Of a stretch of DNA of 44,053 nucleotides, positions 15,763-23,869 are shown in pieces; the stretch's first letter is position 1, and each line of letters opens with the position of its first letter. The DNA is from Granulicella sp. (GTDB lineage: Bacteria; Acidobacteriota; Terriglobia; Terriglobales; Acidobacteriaceae), in NCBI GenBank assembly GCA_025408425.1, contig JANXYX010000022.1, positions 116,937 to 160,989 on the forward strand, given 5' to 3'. Below the pieces are notes generated by a model that was given only the letters and a program-made list of their open reading frames with translations, had not been told where the DNA came from and ran no database searches. Position numbers and translations under genes: made by a program.

Positions 15763-16710
15763 TTGAAGATCGACAGACGCACATTTGCTCTTGGCAGCGC
15801 GGCCGCCATGGGGACACTTTGGACCCCCAGCGTGTGGAGCCAGGTGGCACAGGCCGCCTCGCCCTCGCGCTTTCATTTTGCGGTGGTGAGTGACACACAC
15901 ATCATCGATGAGTTTTATAAGAAGGGCACGGAGAACGGGGTTGAGGACAACCAGAGCATTCTGCTTACGACAGAACGTCTGGTGTCGGCGCGGAGTTTGA
16001 TCAACTCGCTGAAGCCAAAGATTGAGCAGGTGTTTTTGCCCGGGGATTGCTTCCATAACTATCCGTCGGCGGAGTATGACTTCTACTTCAAGAACCGGAC
16101 GCGTATTGATATCGCGAAGGAGCTGTTTGATGGGTTCGAGATGCCGGTGCATCTTGGATTTGGCAACCATGATTACGATGTGCCGCGGGTGTCGCGTGAG
16201 ATGTCGCATCAACTGTTTGCAGAGAAGTTGAAGGCTAAACCCTACTCTTGTGTGGACTACAAGGGCTTCCGATTTATTCATCTGAATAACTTTATGGGCG
16301 CGACCTGGGACAAGAACTCCGGCGAGTTCAATAAGGGTCTGGGTTCACTGGGCGAGGAGCAGTTGAACTGGGCAGAGGCGCTGTTGCAGGAGCGCAAACC
16401 GACGGTGGTGTTTATTCACTTTCCGCTATGGATTGTGAACGCTACCGAGGTGAAGGACTACGGGCTGCACCCGATGTTGCGGAAGTACAGCGATTCGATC
16501 CAGATGGTGATTGCAGGACACTGGCATAAGTGGCTGGACTTTGCGCATACGTATGGCCCGCAGCACATTGTGACGGCGGCAACGCGCTATGACGCCAACG
16601 CATACATGCTGTTTGAGGCGGACAGCCAGAAGCAGACATTGCGCTGGATGAATAAGGATCTGGTGGAGTGGTCGACGCACTATAGCAAGCCATACGTTGC
16701 GAAGGGTTGA
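15763..16710 (+). CDS. Tat-exported metallophosphoesterase
   Basis: The 315-residue protein starts with a twin-arginine signal (DRRTFALGSAAA, residues 4-15), so it is folded with its metals and exported. The calcineurin-like metallophosphoesterase motifs are all present: D44 and H46 (SDTHI), D95 (PGDCFHN), N135 and H136 (GNHDYD), a histidine in FIHFPLW and GHWHKW near the end. These bind two metal ions for phosphomonoester or diester hydrolysis. The start is a TTG at 15763 with GGGAG seven bases upstream; no ATG fits as well. It lies 110 bases after the receptor and 22 bases before the PI-PLC-like gene. Removing phosphate from an inositol phosphate released by its neighbour is an attractive but unproven role. 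Confidence 0.88.
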   Translation: MKIDRRTFALGSAAAMGTLWTPSVWSQVAQAASPSRFHFAVVSDTHIIDEFYKKGTENGVEDNQSILLTTERLVSARSLINSLKPKIEQVFLPGDCFHNYPSAEYDFYFKNRTRIDIAKELFDGFEMPVHLGFGNHDYDVPRVSREMSHQLFAEKLKAKPYSCVDYKGFRFIHLNNFMGATWDKNSGEFNKGLGSLGEEQLNWAEALLQERKPTVVFIHFPLWIVNATEVKDYGLHPMLRKYSDSIQMVIAGHWHKWLDFAHTYGPQHIVTAATRYDANAYMLFEADSQKQTLRWMNKDLVEWSTHYSKPYVAKG

Positions 16711-16732
16711 ACTGGGTTAGCCAAGGATGGAT

Positions 16733-17887
16733 ATGACTTTTGCAGGTGGGACGAAGATTGCCGCAAGCGTTGTGGCTCTGGCATTGTGCGGGGTAGCGTT
16801 GGGTCAGCAGGTGGATTCGGCGGCGCAGGATAAGGTGGTTCGGATCAATCAGATTCAGGTGATTGGGACGCATAACAGCTATCATGCGGGGTTTGCGCCG
16901 AGTGCGCGGGAGGTGATGGCGAAGCGCAACCCGAAGGCGTTGCACTCGCTCGACTACAAGCACGGTGCGCTGGCTGACCAGTTGAATGGAGGCGTGCGGC
17001 AGATTGAGATTGATGTGTTTTCCGACGCGAAGGGCGGGCGGTTTGCGCATCCGGCGATCGTGCGTTGGGTGGCGGAAGAAGGATTGCCAGCGGACCCTGA
17101 TTTTGACCCTGAGCATGAGATGGACAAACCTGGGTTCAAGGTGATGCATGTGCAGGATCTGGATGAGCGCAGCGTGTGCCATACGTTTGTCCGCTGCCTG
17201 CGTGATGTGAAGGCGTGGTCGAAGGCGCATCCGCAGCATCTGCCGATCTTTCTGCTGGTTGAGACGAAAGAGGGCGACCTGAAGGAGATGCCAGATGCTG
17301 TGAAGACCGAGCCGTTTACAGCAGCGGTATTTGACGCACTGGATGCGGAGATTCGGTCGGTGTTTAAGCCGGAGGAGATGATTACACCGGATGATGTGCG
17401 GGGAAGTGCCGCGACTTTGCCGGAGGCGGTGAAGGCCGGTGGCTGGCCGACGTTGAAGCAGGCGCGGGGGCGTGTGGTTTTTCTGATGGATCAGAAGCCT
17501 GTGACGCCGCTGTATGTTGCGGGACACCCTGCCTTGCGAGGGCGCATTCTGTTTACGAATGCTGAGCCTGGTACTGCTGATGCCGCTTTTATTGAGCAGA
17601 ACGAGGGCAGCCGTGCTGAGATTGATACGCTGGCAAAGCAGGGCTACCTGGTACGGACTCGGACCGACGAAGGGACAGAGGAGGCTCGGACGAACAACAC
17701 GGCGCGGCGGGATGTTGCACTTTCGAGTGGAGCGCAGATGCTGAGCACGGACTATCCGGCTTCGGAGCCTTCTGGGTGGACGGGTTTCTTTGTGGGACTG
17801 CCGGGTGGGCTTGTGGCGCGGTGCAATCCGGTGACTAAGCCGGTGGGGTGTGTGGATGGGCTATTGGAGCCGGGTTTGTCGCGCTGA
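16733..17887 (+). CDS. Secreted phosphatidylinositol-specific phospholipase C-like enzyme
   Basis: The 384-residue protein has a signal peptide (residues 1-25, ending VALGQ) and a PI-PLC TIM-barrel domain of the Ca2+-dependent type. The first catalytic histidine is in GTHNSYH (H47), acidic metal ligands are in QIEIDVFSD (E92, D94), the second histidine is in KVMHVQDLDE (H139) and another glutamate is in FLLVETKEGD (E178). Such enzymes cleave phosphoinositides to diacylglycerol and inositol phosphate. I choose ATG 16733 because AAGG lies 6 bases before it; ATG 16727 in the same frame overlaps that site. It follows the phosphatase gene by 22 bases in an apparent operon. With inositol oxygenase upstream, it would supply inositol phosphate from eukaryotic lipid; this is inferred. 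Confidence 0.82.
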   Translation: MTFAGGTKIAASVVALALCGVALGQQVDSAAQDKVVRINQIQVIGTHNSYHAGFAPSAREVMAKRNPKALHSLDYKHGALADQLNGGVRQIEIDVFSDAKGGRFAHPAIVRWVAEEGLPADPDFDPEHEMDKPGFKVMHVQDLDERSVCHTFVRCLRDVKAWSKAHPQHLPIFLLVETKEGDLKEMPDAVKTEPFTAAVFDALDAEIRSVFKPEEMITPDDVRGSAATLPEAVKAGGWPTLKQARGRVVFLMDQKPVTPLYVAGHPALRGRILFTNAEPGTADAAFIEQNEGSRAEIDTLAKQGYLVRTRTDEGTEEARTNNTARRDVALSSGAQMLSTDYPASEPSGWTGFFVGLPGGLVARCNPVTKPVGCVDGLLEPGLSR

Positions 17888-18043
17888 GTGCCGCCTCTGG
17901 ATGTGGCAATGCGGCCGATTGATAGCGGTGGGGTGATTGCGGCTTAACAGTTCGAGAGTTTCCCCGTAGAGTGGACTGCATGATTTTGAAGCGGATTCTT
18001 TTCACTTGAGTGAGACAAAAGCTTCGGAGTTGAGGTGGTCGAA

Positions 18044-19234
18044 ATGACGATGGCACAGAGCGGTACTTTATCGGATCAGAATCAGTTACATACTGTAGCG
18101 AAGCCGAATCGATTGGTGGCGGTTGATTTGCTACGCGGGTTGACACTGGGGTTCATGATTCTGGTGAACGATAACGGGGATGGCGACAAGGCTTATTGGG
18201 CGCTGAAGCATGCGCAGTGGAATGGGTTTACGCCGACGGATCTGGTGTTTCCGACGTTTCTGTTTTTGGTGGGGATGACGACGGTGATGTCGACTGCGTC
18301 CCGGCTGGCAAAGGGGGCTACGAAGCAGTCGTTATTTCTGCATACTTTGTGGCGGGCGGTGGTGCTGTTTTTGCTCGGGTTGGTGGTGAACAGCTTTCCA
18401 CACTTCAACCTGCATACGCTAAGGATTTATGGGGTGCTGCCGCGGATTGCGGTTTGTTATTTTGTGGTGGCTACGCTGTATCTGATCAGTGCGGATTGGC
18501 GGAACAAGGTTGTGATTGCGGTGGCGGCGCTGGTGGGGTATTGGGCGCTGATGCGGTTTGTGCCGGTGCCGGGGTATGGGGTTCCGACGCACGATGTGGG
18601 GTTGCTGGACCGGGATGGGAATCTGGCGGCGTGGCTGGATCGGATGATCTTTCCGGCGTCTCATTTGTATGAGCGGACGCGTGATCCGGAGGGGTTGTTG
18701 AGCACGCTGCCTGCGCTGGCGACGGCGCTGTTCGGGATGCTGACGGGGGAGTGGCTGCGGACGAGCCGGACGGCGATGGAGAAGGCCAGGGGGATTGCGA
18801 TTGCGGGTGTGAGCGGGCTGCTGCTGGGAGGATTGTGGAACTTCTGGTTTCCGATCAATAAGAAGCTATGGACGAGCTCGTATGTTTTGTATGCGGCGGG
18901 ATGGAGCTTGTTGCTGCTGGCGCTTGCGATGTGGGTGGTGGAGGTGCGGGAGCGTAAGGCCGCAGGTAGACCACAGCCTTGGTGGTATACAGGGCTGCTG
19001 GTGTTTGGGATGAATGCGATTGGGTCTTATGTGTTGTCGGAGTTGATGGCTGCGGGGCTTGGGAGCATTCATCTGAGGCCGGGGATGAATGTGCTGCAGT
19101 GGGTTTATCGGGGAATTCTGGGAGTGATTCCGAATGCTCCGTTTGCTTCGCTGGTTTATTCGCTGTTGTATGTGGGGGTTTGTTGGGTGGTGATGTGGGT
19201 TCTTTATCGGCGGCGGGTTTTTCTTAAGATTTAG
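18044..19234 (+). CDS. HGSNAT-like membrane acetyltransferase (DUF5009/acyltransferase-3 type)
   Basis: The 396-residue integral membrane protein has about ten to eleven spans. The conserved N-terminal motif RLVAVDLLRGLTLGFMILVN is followed by HAQWNGFTPTDLVFPTFLF, the pattern of heparan-alpha-glucosaminide N-acetyltransferase relatives that pass an acetyl group from cytoplasmic acetyl-CoA to a sugar amino group across the membrane. The start at 18044 has GAGG eight bases upstream; GTG 18035 is an in-frame alternative. It lies 156 bases after the PI-PLC-like gene. Its last 11 bases (19224-19234) overlap, tail to tail, the end of the minus-strand glucan synthase gene, so no separate terminator fits between them. 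Amino-sugar acetylation during glycan recycling is the usual suggestion for this family; no link to the neighbours is visible. Confidence 0.8.
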   Translation: MTMAQSGTLSDQNQLHTVAKPNRLVAVDLLRGLTLGFMILVNDNGDGDKAYWALKHAQWNGFTPTDLVFPTFLFLVGMTTVMSTASRLAKGATKQSLFLHTLWRAVVLFLLGLVVNSFPHFNLHTLRIYGVLPRIAVCYFVVATLYLISADWRNKVVIAVAALVGYWALMRFVPVPGYGVPTHDVGLLDRDGNLAAWLDRMIFPASHLYERTRDPEGLLSTLPALATALFGMLTGEWLRTSRTAMEKARGIAIAGVSGLLLGGLWNFWFPINKKLWTSSYVLYAAGWSLLLLALAMWVVEVRERKAAGRPQPWWYTGLLVFGMNAIGSYVLSELMAAGLGSIHLRPGMNVLQWVYRGILGVIPNAPFASLVYSLLYVGVCWVVMWVLYRRRVFLKI

Positions 19235-22200
19235 TTTCTATAGTTGGAGCGGTTCGCGGTGGAGATGGGCGGGCCGCTTCGGCTGCGAGCCGTTTGGAGT
19301 GCTCTGAAAGTGCTTTGAGAGTCTCTTTGCCGAGGGCTCTCTCGTGGAGGAGAAGCTCTGCGGCGCGGACGCGAGGGTTAGCGTGGAACCACTGCTGGAA
19401 GATATTGTCTCGAAGCAGATTGGTGACAGCCAGTAGAGACATTCCCTGGTGATGTGCCATCCAGGAGCGAACCAGTTGAGGGTGCTCAGACTGGGTGTAG
19501 TCGGCCGCCTCGTAGAAGCCGTAGGCCCCTGTCCATCCCAGAGCGGCCATGCGGCGGAGGTTAGCGATGGCGTCTTTGCGCAGGAAGGGGAGCGCAAGGA
19601 AGGTGGAGTAGGGGGAGATAACCGGGCCGTCTTGCGCGCCATACTTGAGCGCCAATGCGGGGATTCCCCATGCCTGATAGCCGTATCTTCCCTGCGTGTC
19701 GGTTTTGGCGAAGCCCGATTCGGAGATTCCCCAGGGGATGTTTCGGGTGTGTTTGCGCTGGATGCGGACTGCAGCTTCGAGCGATCGAGAGATGAGGGTG
19801 TTGGGGAAGTTGCGCATCCATAGCGATGGCATGAGGTACTCGAACATGCTGCCAGTCCACGAGATGAGAGCGGCGTGGCCATCGACGAGGACATGGGTTC
19901 GATCGAGCCGGAACCATGACTGCTGAGGGATGTCTCCCTTGGCTACAGCTAGAAACGCGGCGATGCGGGCTTCGGAGGCGAGGAGGTCGTAGCAAGCGGA
20001 GTGGAGTTCGCCGGAGACGCCGTCGAAACCGATGGAGAGGATCTGGCGGGATTCGACGAGGAGGAATCCGTACTCCATCACGTCTGCGTTGCGTTCTGCC
20101 TGGTATGCGATGGCGGTGAGATTTGACTTGAGCTGAGAGAGCCAGGGCTTGGCTTCTTCCAATCTGAATTGCAACTCCATGGCGAGGGGAGCCAGGGTGG
20201 AGCCGGGAGGAAGATCTGCGGCCGCTGCTCTGAGGCGTGCTGACAATCTGCCAGCGTAGACGGCTGCTGTTGTAAGCGCGGGGATCTGCTGGTCTTCGGG
20301 ATTCTGGAGCGCTGGCAAGCTGAAGAGAGCCTCGAACTTCGGCAGCAGCCACGGAGCGTAGTGTTCTACGAAATGGGTGAGCGCGGCACGCCGCCGGGAA
20401 GCTTCTTCTGCCATCCATGCTTCGCTGCTGTTGGATTCCGGGTTATTGTGGGCGGCGATGGAGGCGGCGGATTGCAAGAGAGATTTGATACTGGCACGAA
20501 CTGTAGTTACGTTGCCGCTGTCGAGCGTGGCGTTGGCGGAACTGGCTGCCGCGTCTGAGGCGTTTTTCTTCGCGGAGTAAAGCACCTGCTCCAGACCGGC
20601 GAAGGTGTTGGTGGTGAAGATCGGACGTTTCAGGAGGTCGAGCGCGCCGGTATGCAAGGTGTAGAGGGCGGCAGAGAGATTGCCGCTGTCTACGGCGGAG
20701 ACGGTGAAGGGCGGAATGGCTCGCAGGGTCTGGATGTCGTACCAGTTGTAGATGTGGCCGTGTTGTTTCTCGAGCTTGTCGTAGGTGGCGAGTGTGCCGA
20801 GGGTGGCACGGGCAAACTCGGGCAAGGTGAGGAAGCCAAACTCGCAGGCTGCCTGCCGAGCGTTCAAGAGCATGCCGAGATTGGTGGGAGAGAGTTTGAG
20901 CACCTGATGGGTGTTGTTCTCTTCGACGTTATCGGGGATGAGCCAGTGATTGTCCTCTCCGCCAAAGTCCAGAAAATAGCGCCAGATGTGAAGGGCCTGA
21001 TGGCGGAGGAAGTGTTCATCCACGGCGGCCAATGGGCCTTCTTGCCGCTGCGGCGCTGCATTGAGCCAGATGACGACGAGCGGTGCGACGCTCCAGAGGA
21101 GCAGCATTGGGCTCGCAGCGAAGAGGGATCGATCGTGTTTGAAGAACAGTGCGATGGCGATTACCAAGGCGACTACGGGGGAGAGCAGCAGGTATCTGTC
21201 TAATGCGTTGCGAGAGCCCTTGGCCTCTGCCTGAGCAGCGGTCTCCCACTCGAGCAATCGCTTCCCGGAGACCAGGGTGCGGATGAGGGAGCGAAAGATT
21301 GCATCAATCGACAAGAACATGTGGTGAGGCAAGAACGTAAGACTGAGGAGAGCGAAGCCGAAGGAGGCGGTGGACTTTGAGAGGCTCTCGCGTGCGGCGA
21401 CGATGCTGAGCTTGAAGATGGCTTGACTGAGATTGAATGCAAGCTGGACCAGTAAGGGAAGAATGAGAATCAGCGTGGTGGCGAGGGTCCAATAGAGCGC
21501 TCCGCCGGGAAGGACGAACCAGCCTAGAAGAAGCATCAGGAAGGTGACGGGCTCGGCGAGACTGCGGCGGAGGTTATCGAAGATCTTCCAGCGAGAGATG
21601 GTGCTGATGGGGTTCTGAACGAGGCGGCCCGACTCGTCCGGGACACGGCTGAAGAGCCACTTCGCTATCTGCCAATCGCCGCGTACCCAGCGGTGTTTGC
21701 GCCGCATGTGAGCAGAGTAGTGGGATGGGTAGTCGTCGATGATCTCGATGTCGGTGACGAGTCCGGCGCGGGCATAAGAGCCTTCGATGAGGTCGTGCGA
21801 GAGAAGCGCGTTGCGCGGGAAGCGGCGGTCGAGGACCTGATGGAAGATGCTGACCTCGTAGATGCCCTTGCCGGTAAAGATGCCCTCGCCGAAGAGGTCC
21901 TGATAGACGTCGGAGACAGCACGGGTGTAGATGTCGAAGCCGGTTTCGCCGGAGTAGAGGGCAGCGAGGCGGGAACGCGACGCTGAGGCTACGCTGACGC
22001 CGACTCGCGGCTGCAGGATTCCGTAACCGGCAGTGACGATGCGGAGGCGTGGATTGATGATGGCCTGGTTGAGCGGATGGGCGATGGTTCCAATCATCCG
22101 CGCCGCGGTGGCATGCGGAAGCTGGGTGTCGGAGTCGAGCGTGATGACATAACGAACATGTTCCAAAACGTCGAGAGGGCCGGTCTTGACTGGGAAGCTA

Positions 22201-23798
22201 TCGAACTGATGGAGCAGGAGCTTATTGAGATCGAGGAGCTTGCCGCGCTTGCGCTCCCATCCCATCCAGACGCCTTGGCGGGCGTTGAAGACGCGATGGC
22301 GATGCAGCAGCAGAAAGGACCCTCCGCGCTGATGGGCGTACTTTGCATTGAGTTCTTTGGTGCAGAACACGGCTAATTCCACGAGGGGATTACGGTCTTC
22401 TGCGAGCGGTTGTGCGGTAGCGTCCGGCAGGTCTGTGAGAAGGCCAAAGTGAATATTGGGATCTTGATTGGCGAGGTAGCGGGCTTCGAGTTCGTCGAAC
22501 AGTTCTCGTACCTGCGTCTCGTGCAGGAGCAGCGTGGGGACGACGACGAGGGTGGTTGCAGCGGCTGGAACACCCTTGGAGAGATCCAGTTTGGGCAGTG
22601 CTTCCGCCTTGAGGAGAGCGGCGACCGTGCCGTTGATCAGGTCAAGTGCTCCTTGCGTTGCGGGGAGGAGCGCCAGCATGAGCGCTGCCATCACGGGCAA
22701 GAAGGCATGATGAGGCACGAGAGGCGCAATCATGGCGACCATCAGCAGCAAGGTCAAAGTAAAGGTGCCGAGGATGTAGAACTCATCGTTCCATCGACAG
22801 ACGAAGCTGCGCAGCCTCTCGATGGGCGGCTCGTGATAGCCGATGCGCTGGGTGAGAAGCGTGAAGCCTTCGGCGAAGAGATAGTATCCGACGTGGCTGA
22901 TGCGACGGGCATAGCGCGGATCAGAACTTTGAGTCCGGCTAGAGTTGCGCGCCAGGTCGATCGCGCACTGGGCCGTTTGCACTTCGTTGAAATCGGCATA
23001 ACGAGCCAGTTCGGCGACGCGATTGTGATAGCGATCGCGGGTGACATCGTCCATATCGGCGAAGACGCCGCATGGGTCCTGACGAAGGATGGAATCAAAG
23101 GCGATGAGCGGCTCGAGGACTGCTTGCCATTCAAACTGACCGAGACGTCGCAGGCTGTGCAGGATTGCAGAGAAGGGCGATTGCTCGATGGGTGGAAGGC
23201 TGGGTTGGGCGAAGGCCTCGTCGGCGCGGTCGAGTATAAATTCGAGCTGCGCGAGTTTCAGGGCCTGGGGCAGATTCTTGACCTCTTCCAGCAGGAGAGG
23301 ATCGCGAAGCTGTGTTTGCTGGACGTAGATCGTCAGCGATTCGGGCGACCAGATTCCGGCGGCCACGGAGAGATATTCCTCAGCGAGGTGGACGACGCGG
23401 GGCAGAGGAAGTCGGCTGGCAATACGAACGCGCGGCAGACGAGCGAAGGCGGCACCTGTCTCACCGGCTGAAGTCAGGGCGGATTCGAGCATGCGGGAGT
23501 TTTCGAGCAGCTCGAGTTGGGGCGTCAGCTTTTGCGGGGATGAGTCCGCTTCGCAGGCGCGTAACCGGTGGCGCAGCCTGGTCTTCAAGTCTGTGAGCCG
23601 CTGCTGCAAGGCCGGCTGCTTCTCGTCGGCGCGCAACATCTCCCACTGTCGAGTCACGTCATCCGCGTGCTGGCAAAGCTCTGCTTTGGTTACGGCAGGC
23701 TCTTCCGGCAGTCCCTTTGTGGGGAGATCCAGCACGGGCGCTGTGTGGGGCGCGGGAGCGAACTCGGAAGTGTTCGGATTGTTGAGAGAGGATGCCAT
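19224..23798 (-). CDS. Cyclic beta-1,2-glucan synthase-like protein (GT84 + glucoamylase-like domain), no GH94
   Basis: The 1524-residue inner-membrane protein resembles NdvB/ChvB. Residues about 330-400 and 745-910 hold membrane spans. The cytoplasmic glycosyltransferase between them has LDSDTQLP (D555, D557), GIFTGKGIYEV, LLSHDLIEG and RKHRWVRGDWQ (700-710), the DxD, TED-like and QxxRW-type elements of GT84. The C-terminal part (about 1250-1500) is the glucoamylase-like domain with EARIAAFLAVAKGD, PWGISESGF and RSWMAHHQGMSLLA. Canonical proteins of about 2800 residues continue into a GH94 phosphorylase domain that trims the glucan; here the protein ends before it. The ABC exporter gene lies 71 bases upstream on the same strand, mirroring the functional pair NdvA/NdvB. 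The ribosome-binding site before 23798 is weak, so translation may depend on coupling. Confidence 0.85.
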   Translation of the reverse strand: MASSLNNPNTSEFAPAPHTAPVLDLPTKGLPEEPAVTKAELCQHADDVTRQWEMLRADEKQPALQQRLTDLKTRLRHRLRACEADSSPQKLTPQLELLENSRMLESALTSAGETGAAFARLPRVRIASRLPLPRVVHLAEEYLSVAAGIWSPESLTIYVQQTQLRDPLLLEEVKNLPQALKLAQLEFILDRADEAFAQPSLPPIEQSPFSAILHSLRRLGQFEWQAVLEPLIAFDSILRQDPCGVFADMDDVTRDRYHNRVAELARYADFNEVQTAQCAIDLARNSSRTQSSDPRYARRISHVGYYLFAEGFTLLTQRIGYHEPPIERLRSFVCRWNDEFYILGTFTLTLLLMVAMIAPLVPHHAFLPVMAALMLALLPATQGALDLINGTVAALLKAEALPKLDLSKGVPAAATTLVVVPTLLLHETQVRELFDELEARYLANQDPNIHFGLLTDLPDATAQPLAEDRNPLVELAVFCTKELNAKYAHQRGGSFLLLHRHRVFNARQGVWMGWERKRGKLLDLNKLLLHQFDSFPVKTGPLDVLEHVRYVITLDSDTQLPHATAARMIGTIAHPLNQAIINPRLRIVTAGYGILQPRVGVSVASASRSRLAALYSGETGFDIYTRAVSDVYQDLFGEGIFTGKGIYEVSIFHQVLDRRFPRNALLSHDLIEGSYARAGLVTDIEIIDDYPSHYSAHMRRKHRWVRGDWQIAKWLFSRVPDESGRLVQNPISTISRWKIFDNLRRSLAEPVTFLMLLLGWFVLPGGALYWTLATTLILILPLLVQLAFNLSQAIFKLSIVAARESLSKSTASFGFALLSLTFLPHHMFLSIDAIFRSLIRTLVSGKRLLEWETAAQAEAKGSRNALDRYLLLSPVVALVIAIALFFKHDRSLFAASPMLLLWSVAPLVVIWLNAAPQRQEGPLAAVDEHFLRHQALHIWRYFLDFGGEDNHWLIPDNVEENNTHQVLKLSPTNLGMLLNARQAACEFGFLTLPEFARATLGTLATYDKLEKQHGHIYNWYDIQTLRAIPPFTVSAVDSGNLSAALYTLHTGALDLLKRPIFTTNTFAGLEQVLYSAKKNASDAAASSANATLDSGNVTTVRASIKSLLQSAASIAAHNNPESNSSEAWMAEEASRRRAALTHFVEHYAPWLLPKFEALFSLPALQNPEDQQIPALTTAAVYAGRLSARLRAAAADLPPGSTLAPLAMELQFRLEEAKPWLSQLKSNLTAIAYQAERNADVMEYGFLLVESRQILSIGFDGVSGELHSACYDLLASEARIAAFLAVAKGDIPQQSWFRLDRTHVLVDGHAALISWTGSMFEYLMPSLWMRNFPNTLISRSLEAAVRIQRKHTRNIPWGISESGFAKTDTQGRYGYQAWGIPALALKYGAQDGPVISPYSTFLALPFLRKDAIANLRRMAALGWTGAYGFYEAADYTQSEHPQLVRSWMAHHQGMSLLAVTNLLRDNIFQQWFHANPRVRAAELLLHERALGKETLKALSEHSKRLAAEAARPSPPRTAPTIETKS

Positions 23799-23869
23799 GA
23801 AACGTTCTTTCTGTCTTTACTATGGATCGCTATGTGTATCGAGGCGTGACTTGTGTCTCTGCTTTCTAT

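Noticed and set aside
15685..16281. Minus-strand frame opposite the metallophosphoesterase gene
   Set aside because: The plus strand carries every metal-binding motif and a Tat signal; the antisense frame has no recognisable features.
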